Source of the DNA: Scolanthus callimorphus | Lineage: Eukaryota; Cnidaria; Anthozoa; Actiniaria; Edwardsiidae | Direction of reading: 5' to 3' | Assembly: GCA_033964015.1 (NCBI GenBank) | Contig: CM066923.1 | Span: forward strand, 25,928,168 to 25,992,167 | DNA length: 64,000 bases | Part shown: positions 24,001 through 34,489 of the stretch, piece by piece | How positions within the stretch are numbered: position 1 is the first letter of the stretch | Layout: the number at the start of each line of letters is the position of its first letter | Translations under genes and position numbers: made by a program | Notes under the pieces: model-generated | Seen by the model: the letters and a program-made list of their open reading frames with translations, nothing else | Told to the model about the DNA's origin: nothing | Database searches by the model: none

Positions 24001-25234
24001 GGTGTAACTGCCTGGTCACATGGTATGACGTCATCGATGACATCATCATAGTCCAGGAAAAGAATATATCTCGGGAAGGGATGAACCTCAGATAACCAAA
24101 CTTGGGTGAAGTTGTCTAGGTGTCAAGCGGGGTGAAACTGTCTGGTCATGTGGTATGACGTCATCGATGATGTCATCATAGGAGAAAAAGAATATATCTT
24201 GGGAAGGGATGAACCTCAGTCAACCAAACTTAGGTGAAGTTTTCTTAGTGGCAAGGGGATGCAAGCTATAGTCACGTGGTATGACGGTGACAGGCTACTT
24301 AATGTACAATGCATGGCAACTCTTTTCTCTCATTAACACAGAAAAAAAGTAACCAGGAGCTCCGCTTTTAGCCAGCAGCTAAATCTATATTATGGTCATC
24401 TGACCACAAATAATCCACAGCTTGGTTCACCGTTATATGTTTCAACTAAGTTATATGTTTCTGCCTGCATCCAATAACAACACAACAACAATTTGTCTGT
24501 TTTGCTCATATAAATTACATATAAATCTGCAATATAATCTGTTGACTGATGACATAATTTTGACTCAGGTCTGGTCAAAAGGATTACATGACTAGTTAAA
24601 CTTATTGTGAGTTCATCTTTTCCATATAAGAATTACATATCATCTAGTTAAACTGGCAACATAAGATCTGGGGCAATCAGAGCTGTCAGAATGTTTTAAA
24701 ATAGGCGGCTGCTCAAAAGAAGTATGCTGGCTGCAAAAGATAAACTGACAGCTGACATGCACATTTTGTAGCTTCAAAGCAACAAGCAGTTCCCTTGCCA
24801 TTCCACAGGCACGGAGCTAGGACATTTTTAAGAGGAACAACTACAATTTAAAGATTCCAGGTTTCCACTCAAAAGTGGAATCAAAGTTGGTGGGTTTGCA
24901 CCCAATTTTACTAGCACAAATCCCAATGCCCTTGCTCGTGTCATCTCACATTCAATTGTTCATTTCCTCAGGTTGGGCTGATACCCCTGCAGTACAGACT
25001 TCCTTGCCAGATTTCTATAGGCGCACCAAAACCATACTCCGCAGCAGCCAACAAGGGGCAGACACAGTCGTCTGGTTATGCGTGACATCTGAACTGGACA
25101 AGGGAACAAATGGAGGGTTCTTCCAAGACAGGAAACCAGTTTCAAAACATTTACCTTTAGCCTGGACTAAATCTTCATTAGAACAAGAAAAAGAATTTAT
25201 GGACAAATTGAAATCACTGGCACAAGCATTTTAG
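21044..25234 (+). CDS. DHRS12: Dehydrogenase/reductase SDR family member 12 (complete, 321 aa)
   Basis: Three exons, 21044-21581, 22986-23150 and 24972-25234, total 966 nt including TAG; both introns are phase 1 with GT-AG ends. The product is a classical-type short-chain dehydrogenase: cofactor motif TGANSGIG (residues 49-56), NNAG (128-131), catalytic serine in VVTVSSG (about 178) and YAQNK (Tyr206, Lys210). The start MSVYRYTVWFAKGIREYTKSG and the end GGFFQDRKPVSKHLPLA match my memory of vertebrate DHRS12, and the length agrees. The substrate is not known for the family with confidence; NAD(P)-dependent redox chemistry is expected. A stretch before the Rossmann fold may associate with membranes (inference). 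Intron 1 holds a MITE and intron 2 a larger repeat element. An AATAAA lies 18 nt after the stop. Confidence 0.97.
22519..22946. mobile_element. MITE in DHRS12 intron 1 (CATTATTTATGCC family, copy 2)
   Basis: Left end TTAGGGAGTATTCATTATTTATGCC with CAGGGGGTGGGCTGGCAAG; the right end mirrors it (CTTGCCAGCCCACCCCCTGG, AATGAATGCTCCCTTA). Arms about 45 bp. The interior has a G run near 22567 and no coding capacity. Confidence 0.88.
23409..24395. mobile_element. Element with AGCGGAGCTCC ends in DHRS12 intron 2 (copy 2)
   Basis: Left end ATAGCGGAGCTCCTTAGCGG, right end CAGGAGCTCCGCTTTTAGCC then GCTAAATCTATATTATGG, as in the shorter copy at 15339-15575. The extra length here is a tandem array (23555-24300). 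Confidence 0.8.
23555..24300. repeat. About 125-bp tandem repeat, six copies, with paired TGACGTCA sites
   Basis: Each unit has ATATCTCGGGAAGGGATGAA, ACCAAACTTGGGTGAAGTTG and GGTATGACGTCATC. Two units (23768 and 23898) carry the 20-bp palindrome TGACGTCATCGATGACGTCA, and two more carry it with one or two changes. TGACGTCA is the consensus cAMP-response element; use as such here is unproven. Confidence 0.92.
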
Positions 25235-25251
25235 TTCTAGGAGGCTGAAAT

Positions 25252-25257
25252 AATAAA
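25252..25257 (+). other. Possible polyadenylation signal of DHRS12
   Basis: AATAAA lies 18 nt after the stop codon. This is close to the stop; no other signal was checked further downstream. Confidence 0.4.
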
Positions 25258-27320
25258 TAGATTAGACAATTATGCCTTTGCAAATTTCTAAAAGTTTAGT
25301 AATGCTACTAAACAAAACAAATATTCTTACATGTTCTCAACAAATAAGAGAAAAAAGAGAAAAGCTAGTGTGTTTATAGACTATCTTGGCCTGAATTTCA
25401 GCTGTCCCTCAATCATATGAGTGATACAAATGTGCGAGCCTGAGAGATCAGAGGAGTCCACAAGATTTTCTCATCCATTTTGTAATGGTTCTCTGAATCG
25501 TTAATTTCTCTCATTTCATCAAGAATCGTTTACTTCATATTTCCCTTTGTTCTCACTTTCTTCTCGTACCTCTCACTTTGTGATGAACGTTACATTTCAC
25601 CACGAGAATTTCTCATAGTTTGCGATGATTCTCTGAAGAAATTAATCTTTCAATCACTTTTGCTCACTTTTAGAGAACCCTGAAAGAGGAGACTTATCTA
25701 CTAAATACTACCAGGATCAACAGGCCCGTAGCCAGGGATTTTTGTGAGGAGGTGCTAATCTGGAAAAAGCGGACCAAGGTGGTATGAATTTATTAACCGC
25801 TAGTCAAAATTCACTAGAAAAAGCAAATACGAAACTGGCTGTATGCCAAAGTGACTGCAGTCTTCTGTTTGGCCCATTTAGTCACTAAAACAGTGTTTTC
25901 AAACCCTTAAATGTGGACCTTTTTGCCGCGTGGGCGGGGGGGGGGGGGGGGGGGCTTGCGCACCCCCGGAACCCCCTGGCTACGGGCCTGAACAATTCTT
26001 GCAAAAACAGAGGCTTCTTATTTCTATCTGCCTGTATTTTACCTTTACGTTACCCACAAGCGATCAAAGTGCAAAGGCGTTGAAAATGTACTTACACTAA
26101 CATACAGTTCAGTAACATAAAGTATTACCGAAACTAGAAATAAAGGAAATTTACTTACTTGAATATGTCGATACCCGATTGATGGCGCGCGGAGCTGGTA
26201 AAAATAAGGTTGAAACGGAGCATTTTTAATTCGCTTGACATTTGAGCCAGCGGCCCACTGTACGTTAGAAATTCTGAACTGTCCCCACCCATTCTGAAAA
26301 TTTTGAGTTGTCCCTATCCACCCGCTGGAAATTATGAGTTGTCCCCGTCCAGCCTGAAATTTTTGAGCTATCCCCCACCAATCCTGAAAATTTTGAGCTG
26401 TCTCCACCCAACCTGAAAATTTGGAGTTACTCCCACCCATGCACTCTGGAAATTTTGAGCTGTCCCTATCAACCCTAGATTTCTCCATTATTTTTCCTTT
26501 CGAAACATCAGTCCACAAAAAAGGCAATTTAGTGCGGCGTAATTGCGACCCTCCACTATTAAAACTGCGGTGAAAAAATATGGGGGGACGCCTCCCCACA
26601 AAAAAAAAGACTGACCCCCCCCGTGATTCAATCACGTGGTTGCGTAAGTCAAAGATTGTCTATGTCTATGTCTATGCCACGTGATTGATCACCATTTCTG
26701 ATCAAGGCTGGTGGATACTGGCCGAAAGCTTAGGTAAGCTTAGAATATGCTTGTGTGGTTCGGTTATTTAAACTTTATTCGATATAAATATTCCTAATAT
26801 TCGACGGAAATACATACAGCTAGTCTGGAACTATTGCAGTCTCCCTCTTGCGTGAGCGACACCAGCGACACAAAGGACGAACTGCGCGGGAGACTGGAAC
26901 TAATAGCGCGAAATTTAAAATGCAAATTATTCACTTGAACCTGAAATAGAAATGGCGGCCATGCATGTGCTCGATTCTCTTGGCCAAGAAACAAGGACAA
27001 AACTTCGCTCCCCTTTACTGCTAGAAACACTGTTAGCTTCCTAGAATGTTGGACAGTGATTGAGGTAAGTATCGTGATATTCAGTCGCCGATTAGCTGCT
27101 TTTTACTCTTAAATTCATGGTTCAAATTGTATATAATTTTTATCGCAGTCAAAATGCTCGAAGCCATTTATTTTAAGGTATATCAATCGCCGAATGTATA
27201 GAAAACATGAAGCTTACTGCTCGTTTCTGGTGTAATAGCATATGTTCTAGCTTAATATCAATTCTCATAGAGTTCGAAACATTTTTATTGAAACCGGAAA
27301 AAAACATTTTAGTTCCCTGC
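25258..27320. other. Repetitive stretch without a confirmed gene
   Basis: Contains a G run near 25937-25952. At 26951 an ATG in GAAATGGCGG context opens a 30-codon frame that stops before a good donor (GAG, GTAAGT at 27065). This may be a non-coding first exon of the candidate gene at 29753-32200, but it may equally be repeat DNA. Confidence 0.4.
26270..26470. repeat. Degenerate tandem repeat, about 34-bp unit
   Basis: AAATTTTGAGCTGTCCCCACCCANCCTG-like units, five to six copies. Related words (CCCTGGAATTTCC) recur at 38465-38690 and near 39840-39970. Confidence 0.75.
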
Positions 27321-28845
27321 TTAGTAGGGTCTGTTAGCGATTTTATCGTGCACTTTTGCGTACAGGCACCAAACTTGGCACAAGTGTTCCTTGGGTGATA
27401 CCAAACAGAATTAGAGGGGGGTGCCACAAATGTTCGTCCTAGGGGGAGGGGAGGGGGCATTTTGTCCAAATTAAAAATGAGGATCTTTTTGGAGCTGCAA
27501 AGACCGCACAGGCACCAAACTTGGCACAAATGTTCCTGGGAGATACCAAATATTATTTAGAAGGGATGCCACATATGTTTGCGCTAGGGGGTAGGGAGGG
27601 GTAATTTTTGTCCGAATTTGGCATGGGGGTCTTTTGGGAACCGCAAAGACCGTACAGGCATCACACCTGGCACAAATGTTACTTGGGTGACACCAATCAG
27701 ATTAAGAGGGGGATGTTACAAATGTTCGCCCAATGAGGGTGGGGTGGGGCAATTTTGTCCAAATTAGCATGGGGTCTTGTTGAGCTTCATAGACCATACA
27801 AGCACCACACGTAGCAAAATGTTACTTAGGTGTTACTAAACAAATTGAAAGGGGGTGTCACAAATGTCTGCCCAAGGGGGATGGGGAGGGGCATTTTTTC
27901 CAAATTAGCATTGGAGCCGCAAGACCGTACAGCATCAAACTTGGCACACATGCCTTTCTTTAGTGATACCAAACTGATTCAGAGGGGGCGCCACAAATGT
28001 TCGCCCTAGAGGGGGAGGGGAATGGGAATTTTGCCCAAATTAGCCATAGGGTCTTTTGCTACAAACCCTTATTGGCCTGAAACCCAAACAAGTTCCGACA
28101 CAAAAAGTTTGCCAAAGAGGGAGAGGAGCAAAATTTCCATTTAGAGGGGTTGAGTCCAAAGGCACCAGACCTAGTTTATAAATTGCCTTGAGACTGAACA
28201 GGTGCACAGTTCCGTGTATGGGAGGTTGGACTTGTCGCACTTGCAGCGCCTGCTGGTGCATTTGCCTTTGCAACTGCACTTCAGTAGCTCGAACACGCTC
28301 TTGAAGCCGGTTGAAGTCCAAAGGAACATTTGTGCCAAGTTTGGTGCCTGTACGGTCTTTGCAGCCCCCAAAAGACCCTCATGTCTAATTTAGACAAAAT
28401 TCCCCTCCCTTCCCCCTAGGGCAAAAATTTGTGGCACCCATATCCCCCTCTTAAACTGTTTGGTATTACCAAAGGAACATTTGTGCCAAGTTTGGTGCCT
28501 GTACGGTCTTTGCAGTCCCCAAAAGATCCCTCATGTCTAATTTGGACAAAATACCCCTCCCCTCCCCTAGGGCGAACATTTGTGGAACCCCCCTCTTAAA
28601 CTATTTGATATCATCCAAGGAACATTTGTGACAAGTTTGGTGCCTGTACAGTCTTTGCAGCCCCTAAAAGATCCCTTTTGTCTAATTTGGACAAAATGCC
28701 CCTCCTCTCCCCCCTAGGGCGAACATTTGTGGCACCCCCCTCTAAAACGGTTTGGTATCACTCAAGGAACATTTGTGCCAAGTTTGGTGCCTGTACGCAA
28801 AAGTGCACGATCCGAAGGTTTTTTGACCCTAACAGACCCTACTAG
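27321..28845. mobile_element. 1.5-kb foldback with tandem-repeat arms
   Basis: Outer ends TTAGTAGGGTCTGTTAG (27321) and CTAACAGACCCTACTAG (28829-28845) are mirror images and continue through CGTGCACTTTTGCGTACAGG and its complement. The left arm then holds about five copies of a 150-bp unit (CACCAAACTTGGCACAAATG ... GACCGTACAGG). The right arm holds about four copies in reverse orientation. The centre, 28080-28310, is unique and encodes a cysteine-rich motif on the minus strand. No complete transposase is seen. Confidence 0.88.
28171..28371 (-). pseudogene. Fragment encoding a CXC-type cysteine-rich motif
   Basis: In the centre of the foldback, the minus strand reads LLKCSCKGKCTSRRCKCDK then LCTCS. 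Spacing C-x-C-x3-C-x4-C-x-C followed by C-x-C resembles tesmin/TSO1-like CXC motifs and cysteine-rich tails of some invertebrate transposon proteins. Only about 50 residues are recognisable, with repeat sequence on both sides. It may be a captured host exon or the last remnant of the element's own protein. Confidence 0.5.
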
Positions 28846-29146
28846 CTAGCGGTTATATCGTCATGTACCAGAATAATCAGGAGATTTCATTGTAATGCAA
28901 ATTTTCCGTATGCAAATTGGACCGATCATCATTCGTGTAGTGAAGACATGGGACGAAAATGTTCAAATTTCCTCCAGCAAATGCAGTAAATGGAAAATCT
29001 CCCAAGAAAAGGGAGGCCGCGGCCCCCTGTGCCCCCCTGGCTATGCCCCTGCATTTTATGCTGATTCAAGTTAAATTCAAGTGAAATTTATTAGCCTATA
29101 ATGTAGTATCGCGATTCACCCTGCCACTGCCACTCTGTGTTGTTGT

Positions 29147-29178
29147 GAGCCGTCAATATTTTGTGGTATTGACGGCTC
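29147..29178. repeat. Short hairpin
   Basis: GAGCCGTCAATA ... TATTGACGGCTC; the stem shares GCCGTCAATATTTTGTGG with the larger hairpin at 29466-29653, so the two are probably related elements. Confidence 0.8.
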
Positions 29179-29465
29179 AAAAAGAGCTAGCAAAATTCAA
29201 CTTTTTTCGCACGAATTTATGTTTCATTTCATTGTCAATAGTTAGAAATAACGTTTAGCTATATTTCTAGCAATATCTTATGGCAGAAAGAGATTTTTTC
29301 GCCGAAAAAGATGGAAAAATGTAAACAGAAAATGCTCGAGCTCGTGCGAAAAGCCCATGTGATTGCGTGAGATCGTGCGTAAATGTAATGAGAATTGAAA
29401 TTTCAATCGACAATAAATAGCACTATTTCTTGCCATTTCCTCCAGAAAATCTTCAAGAATCGCGA

Positions 29466-29653
29466 TACAATATTAATTACGATTTTGAGACGGCAATTCC
29501 ACAAAATATTGACGGCGTTGGAAGAAAATATTTTCACGTATTGGGCTCCGTCGCTGCGCGACTCCGCCCAATACGTGAACATATGTTCTCCCAACTAGCC
29601 GTCAATATTTTGTGGAATTGCCGTCTCAAAATCGTAATTAGTATATAGTATTG
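29466..29653. mobile_element. Hairpin MITE, arms about 70 bp
   Basis: The arm ATTAATTACGATTTTGAGAC, GGCAATTCCACAAAATATTG is mirrored by CAATATTTTGTGGAATTGCC, GTCTCAAAATCGTAATTAG. A second inner stem (CACGTATTGGGC ... GCCCAATACGTG) nests inside. The plus frames across it are artefacts. Confidence 0.9.
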
Positions 29654-29752
29654 AATGTTTGCTGACCGTATCTGTAATTCAGCTTCAGCTGCAAGAGATA
29701 CATTAAACATATCTATCTATCTATTCATGTGTATAAATTTATTACATTTCAG

Positions 29753-32200
29753 TACTCCAGAATATTGGTAAGAACCATGAGAGAAATTTACCATCAACCA
29801 GACCACAGCCACCCTGGTCCTAGAACACAAGCCATTCAGACTATCAGCGAGACCAGTTCCCAGTGGTACGTATAATATGCATTTGGGTGGCCCAGATAAA
29901 AGAGGTCTCCGCTAGCAGGGAATATTGGTATCTTTTAATAGGGGTCATAAATTGTCATAATTGGTAAGCATAAATTGAAGGGTGCCCAAGAACAAATTCA
30001 CTGGAGCTCCAGGGTGGGTAGTCTCCCTTGTGCCCGTCCTTTGTGTCGGTCACACTATGCTTCCCTCCCCACGAATGGCTGCTCACATTCGAACCACATT
30101 TCTTTCCCTTTGTTCCGAATCATCCATGATGAATTAGTCACTTTGAGACATTTTCCAATACAGCCTACCCCTCGTCTACCCCTACCTACATCCTACCCCT
30201 CCAATGCAACCAGACAAAACAAAAGATGCCAGCCAATGAAAAGCCCCCACTGCCCACGTGGGGTGCGACATCGCATCACTAGAACAAGACCGTAGAACTT
30301 AAAAATGTAAACAAACCCGCAATCACATTAAAAGCATAGTGATAAAAAAAATAATTGGAAATTGTACTTTCTGTTAATCTAACAGATAGTTTCTGTTTCT
30401 ATGTTTCGATTTACACAATTTGATTGAAAATATTTCAAGCTTGAATCGATTAATGAATTTGCGTATCGACATCATAGTTTAAGACACATCCTCTGATTGG
30501 ATGAGTCGGACTGGCGGAGCAAAGTTCCGATATATGGAACCCCGAATGTGATTGGCTGGTAGGCTAGAAACAAATGTGGTTCGAATGTGAGCAGATGTTC
30601 GTGGGGAGGGAAGCATTGTATGGCCGACACAAAGGACGGGCTGCGAGGGAGACTACAGGGTGGGTAGGGCAGTTAAAAAATGTTAAGGGTGGGTGGTCCT
30701 GGAGCAGTATGGAACCTGGAGCAGTATGAAATTCTGTGGTGGGTCAGTTACAGGAGTAAAATTCCTGGGCAGGTATCCCTTAATTAATTTGGAGATCCAC
30801 AGTGGGTTAAACATGTGATGGCCATGGAGAAACACAGTGGAACTCTAACTAGGAATTTTCATGGTGGAGCCCTCCTGCATAGAGGGTGCAGATTTGTTGC
30901 TGCCCATTTTAGCTTAACATTCAGGAATTCTAATATGCACTCTAATCTTATTTTAACATTCTATCAGAAAATTGGAGCACTCCTGACTATTGGCCAAAAT
31001 CCAGCCAGTCATATGCACCACTGACCAGACCATAGCTCAACCAGACCACAATGACCCCCACAGACCACCAGCCAGACCACAGTGACCCCCACAGACCACC
31101 AGCCAGACCACAGTGACCCCCTCAGACTGCCAGCCGACCAGTGACCCCCTCAGACCATCAGCCAGACCACAGTGACCCTCTAAGACCATGAGCCAGACCA
31201 CAGTGACCCCCATAGACCATCAGCCAGGCCACAGTGACCCCCTAAGACCATGAGCCAGACCACAGTGACCCCCATAGACCATCAGCCAGGCCACAGTGAC
31301 CCCCTAAGACCATCAGCCAGACCACAGTGACCCCCTCAGACCATAAGCCAGACCACAGTGACCCCCTAAGACCATGAGCCAGACCAGTGACCCCCATAGA
31401 CCATCAGCCAGACCACAGTGACCCCCCTCAGACCATCAGCCAGACCACAGTGACCCCCCTCAGACCATCAGCCAGGCCACAGTGACCCCCTAAGACCATG
31501 AGCCAGACCAGTGACCCCCTCAGACCAGCAGCCAGGCCACAGTGACCCCCTAAGACCATGAGCCAGACCAGTGACCCCCTCAGACCATCAGCCAGGCCAA
31601 AGTGACCCCCTAAGACCATCAGCCAGACCACAGTGACCCCCTCAGACCATAAGCCAGACCACAGTGGCCCCTTCAGATCAGCCAGACCACAGTACCCCCT
31701 CAGACCATGAGCCAGACCACAGTGACCCCCTCAGACCATCAGCTAGACCACAGTGGCCCCTTCAGATCAGCCAGACCACAGTGAGCCCTGCAGACCATCA
31801 GTGACAAAGACCTCCTTCATGGTGCTGTCATTGGTGACATGACTGCTCATAACAATTGGGCACCCCCAACCCCACCCCCCAATAATGATTTGTCATCGCC
31901 CTGTTGAGGATTACTGGAATTATAGGGGTGGGTGGTCCAAAAGCAGTCTGCCATGTCAGAGATGGGTAACCTGTATTCAGGGGTGGATATCCTGATAATA
32001 TGGAATTCCAGGGTGGAATTCCATGTGGTCGTCATCCTGGGCATGGGGACAACTTGACAACTTGGGGTGTGTGATTTTGTTTGACAGCCTGTTTATATCC
32101 ATGAAGTGTAATATATTTTTACAGTCTCCTCACAGCCGCCCAGATTGGAGTCACACAAACAAGACAAGGGCAAAAGAGGCCAACAATGTTTGATGTATAA
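29753..32200 (+). CDS. Candidate small spliced gene, unrecognised (54 aa from the first ATG)
   Basis: Two exon-like segments join in phase: 29753-29865 (after TTACATTTCAG, before GTACGT) and 32125-32200 (after TTTTTACAG, ending TAA). The ATG at 29777 sits in ACCATGA. The reading MREIYHQPDHSHPGPRTQA continues to ETSSQCLLTAAQIG and ends RPTMFDV. The frame upstream of the ATG is also open to the splice site, so more exons could precede it; a candidate leader exon ends at 27064. I do not recognise the protein. No signal peptide or membrane segment is visible. The second exon's last 40 bp lie inside the arm of a foldback (32158-32825). The intron holds a MITE and a minisatellite. The balance of codons and splice sites favours coding, but this is unconfirmed. 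Confidence 0.4.
30008..30668. mobile_element. Element with about 100-bp inverted arms
   Basis: The left arm (CCAGGGTGGGTAGTCTCCCT, CTTTGTGTCGG, CATTCGAACCACATTT) is mirrored at the right (AAATGTGGTTCGAATG, CCGACACAAAGGACGGGC, GAGGGAGACTACAGGGTGGG). The interior has CCTACC-rich sequence and no recognised protein. Confidence 0.8.
31021..31800. repeat. Minisatellite, about 33-bp unit, about 23 copies
   Basis: CAGACCATCAGCCAGACCACAGTGACCCCCT recurs with variable length (ACAGTG/AGTG, GAGCC/CAGCC). The minus-strand frame at 31428-31631 is a repeat artefact. Confidence 0.95.
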
Positions 32201-32825
32201 TTCTGTTTGGGATAATTAGATTCACTTAAAACTTGGTGATAACAAAGAAGGACCAAAACCACAACCTCTGACATGTTTATTACTGTTTCCATGGTAACGC
32301 TATTGACACTAGGGCTGGCTGTTTAAAAAAAAGGAAAAATCTGAAACTTATTCACCTACAAGTGAAGTACTACAATACTTTGCCAAAATACTCTTGGTAA
32401 TAAACTTGGTAATAACAAAGAAGAACCAAGACCTCATACATCCATATACTAATTAGTGTTTCCATGGTAACACGTTTGGCTATAGAAGCTAGTGATTCCT
32501 GGAAAAATAGGTAAAATCTGTGAAATATTATTCCCTAAGTTGTGAAAGTCTTCGAAACTTCCTGATTTCTTTGTCAACACAACCAAGAGTATTTTGGCAA
32601 AGTATTGTAGTACTTCACTTGTAGGTGAATAAGTTTCAGATTTTTCCTTTTTTTTTAAACAGCCAGCCCTAGTGTCAATAGCGTTACCATGGAAACAGTA
32701 ATAAACATGTCAGAGGTTGTGGTTTTGGTCCTTCTTTGTTATCACCAAGTTTTAAGTGAATCTAACTATCCCAAACAGAATTATACATAAAATATTGTTG
32801 GTCTCTTTTGCCCTTGTCTTGTTGT
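32158..32825. mobile_element. Foldback with about 240-bp arms
   Basis: The arm from 32158 (CAAGACAAGGGCAAAAGAGG ... TTACTGTTTCCATGGTAACG ... CCAAAATACTCTTGG) is mirrored from about 32580 to 32825 with few mismatches. The centre (about 32400-32580) has a second diverged version of the arm (AACAAAGAAGAACCAAGACC, GTTTCCATGGTAACACG). No protein is encoded. The left arm overlaps the last candidate exon at 32125-32200. Confidence 0.92.
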
Positions 32826-34298
32826 GACGTCATTTTTTGCTAATTTTCATACGTAAAAATCTTCATATCTCTGAACCCAAAGAGCTATGAACGCGAAATA
32901 AACAGCATTCTTCCTTATTTTGAATGTGCAATAAAATAAGCCATTAAAATTTCAGCCTTGAGTAGCACTTTAACCATTTCAAAAAACAAGCATTGAACAC
33001 AAAATGGCCCAGGCGTCCATTCTAGAACATTGATTAAAAATAGTTACACTTCATGGATACATAGATAGGTATAAAACCTTGTTTTCAGGTATAATGAGGG
33101 CCATATGTACCTAGGGGAGGGCAACTCTATCAATGTGTGATTGAGATTAATATTTCCAGTTTCCGGACGGAGGTACCACTTCCACCTTATTCCAACACAT
33201 CTGGTGGCTTCATTCAAGCCTCCTAAACACAACTTTCTACAAAAGGTACATATGGCACTGGTAACTGAAAAGGTTTTCATTATGAAAAGGCTCTAACTTG
33301 CTGGCTTGCAATTTTCCTTACAATTTCAGTGATTGTACGTTTTCTTAAACAACAATTTGACCAGACTTATTATTATATTGCTTCACTTCCATATTCAAGA
33401 GCCTGTGTGAGCCATTCATTTGTTGTTTTCATTCGGTATTCTAGAAGATGAATTACGTGTAGAAATCTCTAAATCAACAAAATTTCATATTTCGCTTGCA
33501 AAATCCAATGTAGAAAATTGCTCAGTCTATATTCTCTAAATCAGCCAATGGAATATGGATGCTTTCAGCTGACTTGGTATGTTGCTATGCTGTCGAAATG
33601 GTGGCTGACGCAGATGAGAAACAAAGGACTCTTGCGGCTGCTTCAGGTTTTCATGTTGGTCTTCAGTGTTTCATCTTATTTTTTTGCCTCAAGCTAGAGC
33701 CTTTTCATGTTAATTTGCAAACCAGCATTATGTTTTGTGCTTCAGTGGTTGAGCCAGACAAATTCTTCTGATTGAGAAAATAAGGGTATCAATTTTCTTG
33801 GCTGAGAACTGACAGGCATGCCTATGATTCAGGGGTGTTTCCATGTTATTTATCATGTTCTGAGTCTTATTTTGTTGTTTCAGTAGTGGCTCTTTTGCCT
33901 AGTGAGTGATTTTTCACTCCAAGCTTATCTGGCAAAACTAACCGTAAATTAATTACAATTGCTCTATATTAGTATTTAGTGCAGGCTGATATTGTACTGC
34001 ATTCAGGCAGAAAGAACCACTACCAACACACAAAATACAACTCAGAACTTGTTTTGGCAGGCAACTGGTTCAACTACTGATGCGCAACATTGTTGGGATA
34101 TTGTGTGATTCCAGAAAACACTCCAGGCCGTAACACAGAAAGGGGATGAAATTTACAGTGAAAAATACACTCTAGGTGTACATATGCTAATAGCAATCTT
34201 CCCTACCCCCCCCTCTGAAATTTCCAATCCCTACCATAGGAGGTAAGGATTTTTTTCTGGAATCACACAACTTTCCTTGTTGTAGAGACATATAGGTA
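32826..34298. other. Stretch without a confirmed gene
   Basis: At 33598 an ATG opens MVADADEKQRTLAAASG, which reads like an initial exon, but the following donor (CAGGTTTTC) is weak and no partner exon was found. Nothing else is supported. Confidence 0.35.
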
Positions 34299-34456
34299 GA
34301 GCAGATTTTGTATGACTGTGAAAAGTGCCACGAAAGAGTTGTGCCACGCAGCGAATGTGATTTCATTCCATATCTACAGCAGGCCAGATTCCCTACTGCC
34401 ACTGCGACAGTATCGCACTGTCACGGTACTTTTCACAGTAATATGAAATCTCTCTG
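34299..34456. mobile_element. Hairpin MITE, GATTTCATATGACTGTGAAA family (copy 2)
   Basis: Left GAGCAGATTTTGTATGACTG then TGAAAAGTGCC; right GGTACTTTTCACAGTAATAT then GAAATCTCTC. The interior shares TATCTACAGCAGGCCAG with copy 1 at 14141-14324 (in reverse). Confidence 0.8.
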
Positions 34457-34489
34457 TTATTATTATGTATGCATTGTAAAGCAAACAAA

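Noticed and set aside
33598..33650. Possible initial exon MVADADEKQRTLAAASG
   Set aside because: The donor is weak and no phase-compatible second exon was found nearby. Kept only as a remark.
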